Positions 1 to 7,751 of a stretch of DNA of 64,000 bases are shown piece by piece (position 1 is the stretch's first letter; the number at the start of each line of letters is the position of its first letter). The position numbers and the translations under genes are program-made. The notes under the pieces were generated by a model. That model searched no databases. It saw only the letters and a list, made by a program, of their open reading frames with translations, and had not been told where the DNA came from. Origin of the DNA: an uncultured Eubacteriales bacterium (GTDB taxonomy: Bacteria > Bacillota > Clostridia > Oscillospirales > Oscillospiraceae); NCBI GenBank assembly GCA_949296115.1, contig CASFNR010000003.1, forward strand, positions 1 through 64,000, read 5' to 3'.

Positions 1-43
1 CCAGCTCGTCGCTGAATGCGGAAATCGTCATTTGTTTATCCAT
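1..43 (-). CDS. Unidentified protein, N-terminal 14 residues only
   Basis: An ATG at 43 opens a frame (MDKQMTISAFSDEL) that runs off the left edge. It overlaps the end of the upstream 77-aa gene by 16 bases, so the two are probably translationally coupled. Too little is visible to name a family. It lies in the decayed mobile element at the left of the window. Confidence 0.4.
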   Translation of the reverse strand, partial: MDKQMTISAFSDEL

Positions 44-261
44 GACTTTATTATATCACACTCGGCGGTATTTGGCACTTTTTTCTGTGCGGTATTGCCC
101 TCATATTGCGGCTCACTGTTCTGGTAACGCTTCCGGTAATCAGCGACAGCTTTTTCTCCCTCTAACGCATTGAACAGGGCTTGGGTGTTGCTTTCATGCA
201 GCCTTAATTCCGATAACATTTGCTCCAGATTTATTTGAAAGAAATCCGGCATTTTGCTCAC
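28..261 (-). CDS. Small hypothetical protein of a mobile element (77 aa)
   Basis: I do not recognise the family. The protein is hydrophilic and probably helical in its first half (residues 8-45, many Glu/Leu/Ala/Arg), with no membrane segment and no cysteine pair. Two starts are possible: GTG at 261 or ATG at 252; a GGGGTG-type ribosome site fits the ATG with about 7 bases of spacing. A TATAAT box (attata at 285-290 on the plus strand) lies just upstream. The gene overlaps the start of the next minus-strand gene at 43. The context is the left part of a degraded conjugative element. Confidence 0.5.
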   Translation of the reverse strand: MSKMPDFFQINLEQMLSELRLHESNTQALFNALEGEKAVADYRKRYQNSEPQYEGNTAQKKVPNTAECDIIKSWINK

Positions 262-340
262 CCCGCCTCAATGGAAGATATTTTATTATATCACATTCCG
301 CGCTCCATCGAAAGACGCAGAAGTGTGAGGATACATGGAA

Positions 341-367
341 AAACCGCTGCGGAACCCGCAGCGGTTT
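341..367 (-). terminator. Rho-independent terminator
   Basis: A perfect 12-bp stem (AAACCGCTGCGG pairing with CCGCAGCGGTTT, 3-base loop) is followed on the minus strand by a T run. It sits directly after the stop codon of the 371-1015 gene. Confidence 0.8.
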
Positions 368-370
368 GGC

Positions 371-1015
371 TTAGATACCTACAGCTTCAGTGACGGCAAT
401 GCGCTGGTTGTCTACATCGAGACTGACGCCCTTGGACGAATCCTTGAGCATAAAGCGGATCTCCCGCATCATATACCCCTGGTCTTCCTCCACACGGGTG
501 GTTTGGCGGCTGATGGTCACCTTGTAGCTTGGGGTAAACCCCAGTCTCGTTTTTGGGCACTCAAAGTGCAGGCGGAGACCGTTCGCTTCCTTGAGCCAGA
601 GAAAGGCGATCCCACCGGTTTCCGGCCGTACAAAGTAAATCTCAACCAGCCCGGCGAATACGCGGAACCCACTGCATTGCCAATCCTGACGTTTTCCACG
701 CAGGATGTCGTACCAGTTTTTGCAGAAGTCCACTTCGTCCCGTTCCTCCTGAGACAGTTCTTCCGAATCCATCGTGAAGATATCCGTTTCCGGCGGCAGG
801 GGGTTGTCCGGGTAATCCGGCAGGTCGGCCGGACGGCGCAAGGGCAGATCGGAATCCGCCGTCAGCGTAAATCCGGGCCAAAAGACTTCGTCACCCTTAT
901 CCAGCCACATCTTGAGCGGCTCTGCCTTGGTATCGCAGTATTCGCCAATGCGGCGAGAAGCGAGCACCGTGTAACCATTCTCAGTCAGATCACGTTCATA
1001 GCATTCCGTACGCAT
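371..1015 (-). CDS. Hypothetical mobile-element protein (214 aa)
   Basis: No recognised domain. The protein is soluble and acidic, with a Pro/Asp-rich stretch in the first half and a beta-rich C-terminal half (residues about 115-205). ATG at 1015 was chosen over the upstream ATG at 1030 because GGAGG (cctcc, 1024-1028) sits 8 bases before it. It is transcribed divergently from the cargo genes on the right, and the intergenic space holds a perfect inverted repeat at 1123-1146 that could control both directions. A strong terminator follows the stop codon. Confidence 0.6.
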   Translation of the reverse strand: MRTECYERDLTENGYTVLASRRIGEYCDTKAEPLKMWLDKGDEVFWPGFTLTADSDLPLRRPADLPDYPDNPLPPETDIFTMDSEELSQEERDEVDFCKNWYDILRGKRQDWQCSGFRVFAGLVEIYFVRPETGGIAFLWLKEANGLRLHFECPKTRLGFTPSYKVTISRQTTRVEEDQGYMMREIRFMLKDSSKGVSLDVDNQRIAVTEAVGI

Positions 1016-1122
1016 TTTTCTTACCTCCAAGATTATCGTATTATCACCCGTCCTTCCCTGAGAAGCACAAGTGAACTCAACGATAATCCGGAGGCGCTGA
1101 AGCAGTAAGTTAAGGTGCGGTT

Positions 1123-1146
1123 ATAAGTTAGTAATAACTAACTTAT
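1123..1146. promoter_or_regulatory. Perfect 10-bp inverted repeat, operator candidate
   Basis: ATAAGTTAGT, 4-base spacer AATA, then ACTAACTTAT. It lies between divergent genes and has no T run, so it reads as a dimeric repressor site rather than a terminator. A partial half-site AAGTTA is present at about 1107. Confidence 0.55.
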
Positions 1147-1265
1147 GTTTTAATTGTAGCACAGATGTCAAAAAATGTCAATATCAAAGCCAATATACAT
1201 CGGCGGTGTCAAGCCGCACCCCTGTTTTATCCCTCTGTGGTGGGCTGAGAACGGGAATATATCAC

Positions 1266-1310
1266 TTCGGATTTCTTTGGCTCTTTTCGGATGTTTTTGG
1301 CTCTCTTCGG
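1266..1310. repeat. 20-bp tandem repeat, 2.25 units
   Basis: TTCGGATTTCTTTGGCTCTT (1266-1285) is followed directly by a near copy (1286-1305) and the first five bases of a third. Period exactly 20 bp. It lies in the otherwise gene-free stretch 1147-1424 upstream of the 54-aa gene. Confidence 0.7.
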
Positions 1311-1424
1311 AAAACATCTTTTTATTTCCGGTTTTTTGGGAATCCCCAAAACGGCCTCCCAATGCGCTAAACTTCAATCAAACAAGGGCGCAGGACAAAG
1401 CCCTGAGAATTGGAGGTACGCGCT

Positions 1425-1589
1425 ATGCAGGAGAACAATATCATTGACATCCGCAACGAAGACGGGAAGCTGGTCGGGCGTTTTTGCTTTGAGACCGCCA
1501 CGCTGACCATCAAACTCAAGGATTGCGTTACAGATATCCGCTACCACTACGGCGGAGAACTGGAGGTTGTCAATCGCAAGACCGCATAA
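1425..1589 (+). CDS. Small hypothetical protein (54 aa)
   Basis: ATG at 1425 is preceded by GGAGG at 1412-1416. The translation begins MQENNIIDIRNEDGKLVGRF and ends in ELEVVNRKTA. The alternating pattern suggests a small beta-strand protein, and no family is recognised. A long hairpin terminator follows at 1642-1695. It appears to be the first gene of the cargo block of the element. Confidence 0.55.
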   Translation: MQENNIIDIRNEDGKLVGRFCFETATLTIKLKDCVTDIRYHYGGELEVVNRKTA

Positions 1590-1641
1590 CCGCTGACGCA
1601 CCATAACCACACAAACTACATACCCGATCCGCGAGACCGCA

Positions 1642-1695
1642 AGACGGCAGTACGGAATATCTGGATTTCCCAGATGTTCCCCTGCCGTCTTTTTG
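1642..1695 (+). terminator. Rho-independent terminator
   Basis: AGACGGCAG (1642-1650) pairs with CTGCCGTCT (1682-1690), with a smaller ATCTGG/CCAGAT stem inside, followed by TTTTTG. It ends the transcript of the 54-aa gene. Confidence 0.7.
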
Positions 1696-1755
1696 TGTCT
1701 TACGGATTTATGGACATGTACGGCTCCTCGCGGATCCCCGCGAAAGGAGCCGCAC

Positions 1756-2253
1756 ATGGGATTCAACTATGGGAAAGAAAGATACCGCACCGAGAAGGAG
1801 TTTGCCCGCTTCGCTAAGACCTGCCGGGAGGCTGGAATGCCGGAGGAGGCCATCGCTGAGATGTACCAATATGACCGCGAGGCGCTCAACAGTGACCGCC
1901 GCTATTACACCCACACGCAGCCTTTTGATGGCGCTGCTTTCTCCGGTGGAGATGACGAAGAGCGCGAGGAGGGCCGGTCGCCCCTCTATAAAAACTGCTT
2001 GGCGCAGTGCAGCGTCCGGCTGGAGATCCGCTACTCCGGGCGCTACGGGTGGCTGGAGGACATCGATACCCCGGCGCTTGTCCTCTGGCTCAAAGCCCTG
2101 TCCGATGACGACCTCGAACTGCTCACCTTAATCGTGTTTGACGGCAAGAACCAAAGCGAGGTCGCTCGCGCGTGGCACCGCTCTGAGGCCGCTATCTCCA
2201 AACGGATGAAGCGCCTCAGAAAAAGTTTAGAAAAATTGTTTTCTGAGGGTTAA
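1756..2253 (+). CDS. Sigma-70-like helix-turn-helix protein of an integrative element
   Basis: This 165-aa protein has an acidic N-terminal half and a C-terminal sigma-region-4-like helix-turn-helix (residues about 110-160; core LSDDDLELLTLIVFDGKNQS then EVARAWHRSEAAISKRMKRLRK). Proteins of this type are common small regulators in conjugative elements of Clostridia; they resemble sigma factor region 4 but lack region 2, so they probably act as DNA-binding regulators rather than full sigma factors. ATG 1756 has AAAGGAG seven bases upstream. Upstream in-frame codons run through a terminator and were not used. The next two small genes follow in the same direction. Confidence 0.7.
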   Translation: MGFNYGKERYRTEKEFARFAKTCREAGMPEEAIAEMYQYDREALNSDRRYYTHTQPFDGAAFSGGDDEEREEGRSPLYKNCLAQCSVRLEIRYSGRYGWLEDIDTPALVLWLKALSDDDLELLTLIVFDGKNQSEVARAWHRSEAAISKRMKRLRKSLEKLFSEG

Positions 2254-2354
2254 GATTGCCCACCCCTTGATGACTACCCCCTAGAAGCACCAAGGCGGAG
2301 CGGAAACCGCCGCCCCGCCGGAGGGCTTCAGAATCAGGAAAGGAGCATCTGACC

Positions 2355-2669
2355 ATGAGAAGAATCAACTATGAGCCAGCAAATCAGGACATGCCGGTGA
2401 CCGGGGAAATCCTCGATATGGTACCGGCCAGACGAGGCTTCAGCCGCCGGGGAGAAACCGCCCTCGGCACCATGGTGGAGAAGGCGCTGATCGCCGCAGG
2501 GTATGACCACTGCCAAGCACTGCTCACCAAGGCCGCGCTGGAGCACACCGGGGCGCTCTCCTGTATGGCCGCCCGCCTCTCCAACATCGACTCGGAGGGT
2601 ACCGAGCATTACCGGGAGATCGTGGCAGCCTATGTCCGCAGCGCCGTACAGAGGATTGAAGGGTGGTGA
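2355..2669 (+). CDS. Hypothetical protein (104 aa)
   Basis: The start is supported by GGAAAGGAGC about 8 bases upstream of the ATG. The middle and C-terminal part (residues 40-104) is predicted helical, with the block HYREIVAAYVRSAVQRIEGW at its end. No domain is recognised. It is followed after 4 bases by the membrane-anchored gene at 2674, which suggests one operon. It is a cargo gene of the degraded conjugative element. Confidence 0.55.
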   Translation: MRRINYEPANQDMPVTGEILDMVPARRGFSRRGETALGTMVEKALIAAGYDHCQALLTKAALEHTGALSCMAARLSNIDSEGTEHYREIVAAYVRSAVQRIEGW

Positions 2670-2673
2670 GAGT

Positions 2674-2904
2674 ATGACTTACGAAGAAACTGTGATGTTA
2701 GTCGTCATGCTGGTCATCCTTGTCGCCGGTTTTGTGTTTTTCGCACAGGCATTTTTCCGGGAGAACAAGGAGCGCTGGCGGCTGCACAAGGAGAACCAAA
2801 AACTCCGCCGTCTGTTGGAGCAGAGAATCCAGATGGACAGCGATTGCCTCAACGCCTACTGCGCCATGCTGCGGGAGGCCAGCCGGTCCGACACAAGAAA
2901 GTAA
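2674..2904 (+). CDS. Small membrane-anchored coiled-coil protein (76 aa)
   Basis: One N-terminal membrane helix (residues about 6-28, VMLVVMLVILVAGFVFFAQ) is followed by a charged helical stretch rich in Lys/Glu/Leu (residues 30-55) that could form a coiled coil on the cytoplasmic side. The start at 2674 lies 4 bases after the previous stop codon, with GGGTGGTGAG acting as the ribosome site. The function is unknown. Small anchored proteins of this kind are frequent in transfer modules of integrative elements, but nothing specific ties it to transfer. Confidence 0.55.
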   Translation: MTYEETVMLVVMLVILVAGFVFFAQAFFRENKERWRLHKENQKLRRLLEQRIQMDSDCLNAYCAMLREASRSDTRK

Positions 2905-2963
2905 GGAAATCAAGGTATTGTTGTAATTTTTACAACAGCGTTTTTTGCTACAGCTTAATTGGC

Positions 2964-3058
2964 CTTTGACCCCTGTTAAGCGCCTTATTATCGCTCGGAA
3001 AACTTATTATGCTTAACTTTTTGTTTTCCGAGGAAGGACGCTATAACTGGCGTCAAAG
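2964..3058 (+). other. Long structured stem (candidate ncRNA, leader RNA or DNA origin)
   Basis: A 95-base region folds as one long interrupted hairpin: CTTTGAC/GTCAAAG (2964-2970 with 3052-3058), CCTGTTA/TAACTGG, AGCG/CGCT, CCTT/AAGG and CTCGGAAAAC/GTTTTCCGAG (2994-3003 with 3023-3032). GTTAAGC in the 5' arm can also pair with GCTTAAC in the loop, giving an alternative fold. There is no T run after it, so it is not an ordinary terminator. It lies in the 183-base gap before the MT-A70 methylase gene. Confidence 0.5.
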
Positions 3059-3087
3059 CACGACAAATGAGAAAGGAACGTGAACAT

Positions 3088-3699
3088 ATGAAACAAATTA
3101 TCAATCAGAAATACCGCACCGTGATGTGTGACCCGCCTTGGGATATCAACCAGAAGGGCAAGCGGGGAGCGGCACGCCACTACCCGCTCATGACCTTAGA
3201 CCAGATCAAGGCCATGCCGGTAGCAGACCTCTGTGAAGAGAATGCCCACCTCTATCTCTGGGTTCCAAATGGGCTGCTGCCGGAGGGTTTGGAGGTCGTC
3301 AAGGAGTGGGGCTTCACTTACCGCAGTCCCATATATTGGATTAAGCCGCGCTTGCTTCTTGGAAATTTTATCAGAAATGCGTCTGAGACTTGCCTGTTCG
3401 CCACCCGCGGACGCGCACCGGTCAAGTTCCATGCCCAGCCTAACTGGCTCTTTGCCCCGCAGCAGGATCACTCCCACAAGCCGGAGGAACAGTTCGCCAT
3501 CATTGAGCGCCTCTCATACGGACCATATCTGGAGCTGTTTGCCCGCAGACGACAGCCCGGCTGGGACGCATGGGGCAACGAGATCGACAGCGATATCGTC
3601 ATCCCCGGCTACCCGGTGCCGCGCTACAGCGACAAGGTACAGGAAAGCAGAAAAGCTGCCACGCCGGAAACCGGTCAAAAACCGGAGGAGGGGGTGTGA
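3088..3699 (+). CDS. MT-A70 family adenine-N6 DNA methyltransferase
   Basis: The protein (203 aa from the chosen start) carries the MT-A70 catalytic motif DPPW near residue 15 (VMCDPPWDINQ), followed by family-typical blocks: ADLCEENAHLYLWVPNGLLP, WGFTYRSPIYWIKP, and ETCLFATRGR with a downstream LELFARR region. Such enzymes transfer a methyl group from S-adenosylmethionine to adenine N6 and in mobile elements usually methylate DNA, protecting the element or altering host restriction. ATG 3088 was preferred over 3067 because GAAAGGA lies at suitable spacing before it. A structured region (2964-3058) precedes it and a small membrane gene follows. Confidence 0.85.
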   Translation: MKQIINQKYRTVMCDPPWDINQKGKRGAARHYPLMTLDQIKAMPVADLCEENAHLYLWVPNGLLPEGLEVVKEWGFTYRSPIYWIKPRLLLGNFIRNASETCLFATRGRAPVKFHAQPNWLFAPQQDHSHKPEEQFAIIERLSYGPYLELFARRRQPGWDAWGNEIDSDIVIPGYPVPRYSDKVQESRKAATPETGQKPEEGV

Positions 3700-3702
3700 T
3701 GG

Positions 3703-3897
3703 TTGGAACACCGAAGCTTGCTCAGCAGGATTCTGGAAACCGCCGCGCTGTTAGCGCTCTCCGCTTTCCTCATCCGTCTGGCGGTCTGCTTTCTCTGCTC
3801 GGTCTGGCCGGTGTTGGTCATTTTGGCCGTCATCGCCCTTGCCGCCATTGTCCTCTACCGCATCTGGAAGCACAAGCGGGATATGGGAAAATGGTAA
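3703..3897 (+). CDS. Small membrane protein (64 aa), TTG start
   Basis: TTG at 3703 is preceded by GGAGGAGGGGG. The protein has two closely spaced hydrophobic segments (residues about 13-30 and 32-52), ending in a positive tail RIWKHKRDMGKW. The topology is probably a helical hairpin in the membrane. The function is unknown. It lies 3 bases after the methylase stop codon and 19 bases before the next gene, consistent with a single transfer-element operon. Confidence 0.5.
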   Translation: MEHRSLLSRILETAALLALSAFLIRLAVCFLCSVWPVLVILAVIALAAIVLYRIWKHKRDMGKW

Positions 3898-3916
3898 CAG
3901 AAGGAAGGAACAGACT

Positions 3917-4501
3917 ATGAGAAAGCACCAAATAGAAAACATCAGCTGGCAGGAGGTGCTGTGGCAGCGCCCCTACGACTTGGAGGCCGTCCAAAACATC
4001 CTCGCGCAACTGGCAAACCTAACGCCTCGCGGGGCGGTCATCTGGGAAATCCGGGGACGGAACGGGCAGGTCAGCCATCTGCTGGGCGCGGATAAGCAGT
4101 ACATCGGCAAGATCGAGGAGGTCTTCCGGGCGCATGGGGACGTCAAGTTCCACACGCTCCCGCGGGCTGCCCGCTTGCCGGTGGGTATGGCCAAGCAGCT
4201 ACGGATCACCCATCCCCAGCTTTCCCTCAAAACCGATATTGCCGAGGCTGTTACCCGGGCGGGGCTGGCGGCGATGACGGAAGACCGGGACGGTACGGAG
4301 CTGGTGCTTCAGGTCATTCTGGGCATGGCATACCCTCCGGCTCCCATCCCCGCCAGTCTGCCGGATCCCCACGCTACTTGGCTGGAGGTGCTGATCGGCG
4401 ACGTCCACCAAGCTACGGCAGAGAGCCGCAAGGCGGTGCGGGAGAAGGCGGAACAGTACAGCTTCCAAGCCATGATCCGCATCGGCGCATGTGTACTTTG
4501 A
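3917..4501 (+). pseudogene. Conjugative transfer ATPase, N-terminal fragment
   Basis: From ATG 3917 the translation matches, as far as I can recall, the N-terminal domain of large DNA-transfer ATPases of clostridial conjugative elements (type IV secretion DNA-binding family). Typical blocks are ANLTPRGAVIWEIRGRNGQ and SLKTDIAEAVTRAGLAAM, ending QAMIRIGA. Full proteins are several hundred residues longer and carry a Walker A motif. Here the frame ends after 194 residues with three unrelated codons and a stop, exactly where serine-recombinase sequence begins (about 4487). The ATP-binding part is missing, so the gene cannot work. The break marks a deletion that removed the rest of the transfer module. 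Confidence 0.7.
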
Positions 4502-5471
4502 GAAAGAGAACATCCACACCCTCAGTGCAGACGGAGAGCTGATGATTACCCTGCTTGCCGCCTACGCACAGGAGGAAAGCTATAATGTCAGTGAGAACCA
4601 GAAATGGCGCATCCGCAGGATGTTTGAGAGGGGACGCCCCAATACCGGGCGCATGCTGGGCTACCGCCTCAAAGACGGCGTCTTGCAGATCGTCCCGGAG
4701 GAAGCCGAGATTGTCAAAATGATCTTCAATGATTACCTCTCAGGCATGGGTAGGAACCTCATCGTGAAGAAGCTCATCCGCATGGGCGTCCCCACACTGT
4801 CCGGTGGGCAGTGGCGGGAAAGCACCGTTCTGGGAATCCTCACCAATGAGAAATACACCGGTGATATGCTGTTACAGAAGACCTATTCTGTTGACCACCT
4901 CACCAAAAAGCAGATGATTAATCACGGGGAGCGGCGCAGGTATTATATCGAGAACAGTCACGAGCCGATCATCGATAAAGAAACCTTCGCCAAAGTGCAG
5001 CAGGAACTGGTGCGGCGGGCGGAAAAGTTCCAGCCTAACGCTCCGTTTTCTGGTGAATACCCATTTACCGGGCTGATCCGCTGCGGGTTCTGTGGCGGGT
5101 ATTTCCGGCGTAAAATTACCGCTTCAGGTACAAAGTACGCCAAGCCGGTATGGATTTGCCCAACCTTCAACACCTATGGCAAAGACATTTGCTCGGCCCA
5201 GCAGATCCCGGAAAAAATCCTCATAGAGAAAACCTCCGAGGTTTTGGGTACGGCGGACTGGGATCGTGAGACCCTGCTGTCGTATGTCTCCGAGATATGG
5301 GTACCGGAGCATAATCTCCTGATGTATGTGTTCCGCGACGGCCACACCGAAGAGGTCGCCTGGCAGAACCCGTCCCGCCGGGAGAGCTGGTCGGATGAGA
5401 TGAAGCAAACTGCGCGGGAACGCCAGCTGCGGATGATCGAGAGGAGGCGCAAAGATGACGGTACCGACTAA
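4491..5471 (+). pseudogene. Large serine recombinase lacking its catalytic domain
   Basis: The frame starts abruptly in the middle of a resolvase domain (VYFEKENIHTLSADGELMIT), which corresponds to about residue 125 of the intact paralogue at 5455-7059. The recombinase domain (PF07508-like, residues about 45-150) and zinc-ribbon region (CGFCGG followed by a second Cys pair) are present. The N-terminal part with the catalytic serine, and the arginines of the active site, is gone. The protein cannot cut DNA but could still bind an attachment site if it were made. The stop overlaps the start of the intact recombinase gene. No ribosome site suits GTG 4491. Confidence 0.85.
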
Positions 5472-7059
5472 AAAGGTTCATATCATAGAGAAAACCGCAA
5501 GTCTGCCCTTTGCCGTGTTCAGCAATGAGCAGAGGAAAAAGCGCGTGGCGGCTTATGCCCGTGTCTCCACCGAGCAGGACGAACAGCAGTCCAGCTATGA
5601 GGCGCAGGTGGATTTCTATACCCGGCAAATCAAAAACAACCCGGAGTGGGAGTTTGCCGGGGTCTATACGGACGAAGGCATCTCCGGCACCAGCACCAAA
5701 AAACGGGAGGGCTTCAACCGTATGATCGCCGATGCGCTGGATGGTAAGATTGACCTGATCCTCACCAAATCCATCAGCCGCTTCGCCCGCAACACCGTGG
5801 ATTCCTTGACCGCTATCCGTAAGCTCAAGGAAAAAGGTGTGGAGGTCTACTTCGAGAAGGAGAATATCCACACTATGGACGCCAAAGGCGAGCTGATGAT
5901 CACCATCATGAGCAGTCTGGCGCAGGAAGAAAGCCGCTCTATCAGCGAGAATGTCCGCTGGGGCAAGCGTAAGAGCATGGCCGATGGGAAGTTCTCTCTG
6001 GCCTACAGCCGCTTTCTGGGCTACGAGAAGGGCGGGGACGGCACCCTGCGGATCGTGGAGGAAGAAGCGGAAATCATCCGCAAAATCTACTCCCTCTATC
6101 TGGGCGGCCAGACCGTCCGCACGATTGCAGATTATCTGACCGGGCAGGGCGTCCCTACCCCTTCCGGTAAAAAGCAGTGGAGCGTTTCCACCATTATGAG
6201 CATCCTCCAGAATGAGAAATATAAAGGCGACGCTTTGCTCCAAAAGACCTACACCGCCGATTTTCTGACCAAAAAGGTTAAGAAGAACCACGGGGAAATC
6301 CAGCAATACTATGTGGAGAACTCGCACCCGGCCATTATTGACCCAGATACCTTTGCGCTGGTACAGAACGAGATCGTGGAAAGACGCCGCTCACGCCGCC
6401 AAATGCACCGGAGCAGTCTGTTTACCGCTAAACTCATCTGCGGGGACTGCGGCGGCAGCTACGGCAGGAAGGTGCTGCAATCCAACACCCAGTACCGGCA
6501 CCACGTCTGGCGGTGCAATCAGAAGTACAAAGGCGATACCGTCTGCGCCACCCCCAGTTTGCGGGAGGATGAGATAAAGGAATGCTTTGTTGCAGCCTTC
6601 AACCAGCTGCTCGGGGACAAGGAACAGTACATCGCCCGGTTTGAGGAGCTCCTGCCCATCATAACTGACACCGCTGAGTTAGAACAGCACTTGGCAGAGC
6701 TCCAATCCGGCCATGACGCCAAAATGCAGCTGCTAAAGGGCTACATTGAGGAAAACAAGCATCAGGTGCAGGATCAGGCGGAGTATACTGAGCGGTATAA
6801 CGCCCTGCATGACGAGTGCCAGCAGCTGGAGGCGCAGATCGCCCGGCTGGAATCCAAAATCCATGCCCGACAGAGTAAAAAGGAAGAGATCCGCCGCTGG
6901 CTGGACAAGCTGCGGCAGTGCGGGGACATCCTTATCGAGTTTGACCCGGACCTTTGGAACTCTACTGTAGAAATGGCTATAGTGGGCAAGGACAAGCTCC
7001 TGACTTTCCAGTTCAAGGATGGGACAGAGATCCCGGTGCCAATACCGGACAAAAAGTAG
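5455..7059 (+). CDS. Large serine recombinase (site-specific integrase/excisionase)
   Basis: This 534-aa enzyme is complete. The N-terminal resolvase domain (residues 28-175) holds the catalytic serine at 38 in YARVST and the block DLILTKSISRFARN. A recombinase domain (about 195-310), a zinc ribbon (CGDCGG and a second Cys pair, about 335-375) and a long coiled coil (about 410-490) follow. Enzymes of this family integrate and excise elements by a serine-linked double-strand break. ATG 5455 has GAGGAGG upstream. Its gene sits at the right end of the degraded conjugative element. SpoIVCA, which excises the skin element from sigK, belongs to the same family, so a role at the broken sigK (26.9 kb) is possible but unproven. 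Confidence 0.9.
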   Translation: MTVPTKKVHIIEKTASLPFAVFSNEQRKKRVAAYARVSTEQDEQQSSYEAQVDFYTRQIKNNPEWEFAGVYTDEGISGTSTKKREGFNRMIADALDGKIDLILTKSISRFARNTVDSLTAIRKLKEKGVEVYFEKENIHTMDAKGELMITIMSSLAQEESRSISENVRWGKRKSMADGKFSLAYSRFLGYEKGGDGTLRIVEEEAEIIRKIYSLYLGGQTVRTIADYLTGQGVPTPSGKKQWSVSTIMSILQNEKYKGDALLQKTYTADFLTKKVKKNHGEIQQYYVENSHPAIIDPDTFALVQNEIVERRRSRRQMHRSSLFTAKLICGDCGGSYGRKVLQSNTQYRHHVWRCNQKYKGDTVCATPSLREDEIKECFVAAFNQLLGDKEQYIARFEELLPIITDTAELEQHLAELQSGHDAKMQLLKGYIEENKHQVQDQAEYTERYNALHDECQQLEAQIARLESKIHARQSKKEEIRRWLDKLRQCGDILIEFDPDLWNSTVEMAIVGKDKLLTFQFKDGTEIPVPIPDKK

Positions 7060-7086
7060 CGCAGAACCATCTGCGAGCACCTTACA

Positions 7087-7116
7087 AGCCTGCGGAGAAA
7101 TCCGTGGGCTTTTTCT
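7087..7116 (+). terminator. Terminator after the serine recombinase
   Basis: AGCCTGCGGA, loop GAAA, TCCGTGGGCT (two G-T pairs), then TTTTTC. It lies 28 bases after the recombinase stop codon. Confidence 0.65.
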
Positions 7117-7406
7117 ATCTTTAAGAAGTGAGTCATACTCAGCTTTGGCTGCGCTTTTTTGAGGGGGTGCAGAATGGGGAAAATTTTAAGGCATAAGTGG
7201 GACGGGTGCAAATCGCAAACTTTCACCGGCGCGGGTGCATCGGGTGCAAATCTGGATATTTCGTGTAGAGGCAAGGAGAAAAGCTATATGCGGAAATCGT
7301 TTCAAATACGCTTCCGGAGCCGGAAAATGGGCATAAAAAAGGAGAAAACCCCTGTAAACAGGGATTTTCTCCTCGCCACTTTTTTATCAAAAGTGATGTC
7401 TTAATA
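7117..7406. other. Element end / attachment region without genes
   Basis: No convincing gene. The stretch has two copies of CGGGTGCAAATC (about 7202 and 7240), typical of recombinase-binding DNA next to an attachment site, and a strong minus-strand terminator at 7341-7373. A plus-strand frame at 7159-7404 lacks a ribosome site and crosses that terminator, so I did not call it. Confidence 0.4.
7341..7373 (-). terminator. Terminator downstream of the tRNA-Met fragment
   Basis: GGAGAAAA...TTTTCTCC with inner CCTGT/ACAGG pairs is followed on the minus strand by TTTTTT. It is the likely original terminator of the tRNA-Met transcription unit, whose 3' part lies at 7407-7451. Confidence 0.65.
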
Positions 7407-7451
7407 TGGTTGCAGAGGCAGGACTCGAACCTGCGGCCTCCGGGTTATGAG
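7407..7451 (-). other. tRNA-Met 3' fragment (integration scar / attachment site)
   Basis: Read on the minus strand the 45 bases start in an anticodon loop with CAT (CTCATAA), continue through the anticodon stem 3' side, variable loop, a T-arm with GGTTCGAATCC, the 3' acceptor strand and an encoded CCA. Upstream of it (7452 and beyond) there is no D arm or acceptor 5' strand. This is the pattern left when an element integrates into the 3' end of a tRNA gene. Confidence 0.8.
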
Positions 7452-7751
7452 GGCATTTTTGAGGTTCTAAAAGTTTGCATTTGCCTGTAAATAACGAAAT
7501 TAACTCAAAATAACGACAGTCAAATGTTGAGAAACTGAAACTGCGGGGATAGAACTTAAAATAAATTATCCCCCAAACTATCCCCGACGAAATTTACAAA
7601 AAAGTTCGGAAATTTACATATTTGACAAATTCCCCTTACAGCGGTCAAAGCTCTTGATTGTCCTTGATATTGAGGAGCGGTCGCAGCCATCCACAAATCC
7701 TTTCTCCCCTATAATGAAAGACCTTTACGAAGATTTTTTCATTGCCAAAAC
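7452..7751. other. Gap: AT-rich element-end sequence, no gene
   Basis: No supportable gene on either strand. The stretch next to the tRNA fragment carries repeated words such as CTATCCCC / TATCCCCC (about 7545-7585), which read like the tail of an element behind an integrase gene. It is lower in GC than its surroundings. Confidence 0.35.

Noticed and set aside
335..1108. 257-codon plus-strand frame
   Set aside because: It is antisense to the better supported 371-1015 gene, has no ribosome site and begins inside a terminator hairpin.
7159..7404. 81-codon plus-strand frame
   Set aside because: No ribosome site, low-complexity composition, crosses a minus-strand terminator and the element end.
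7407..7451. Functional tRNA-Met gene
   Set aside because: The 5' half (acceptor strand, D arm, anticodon stem 5' side) is absent.
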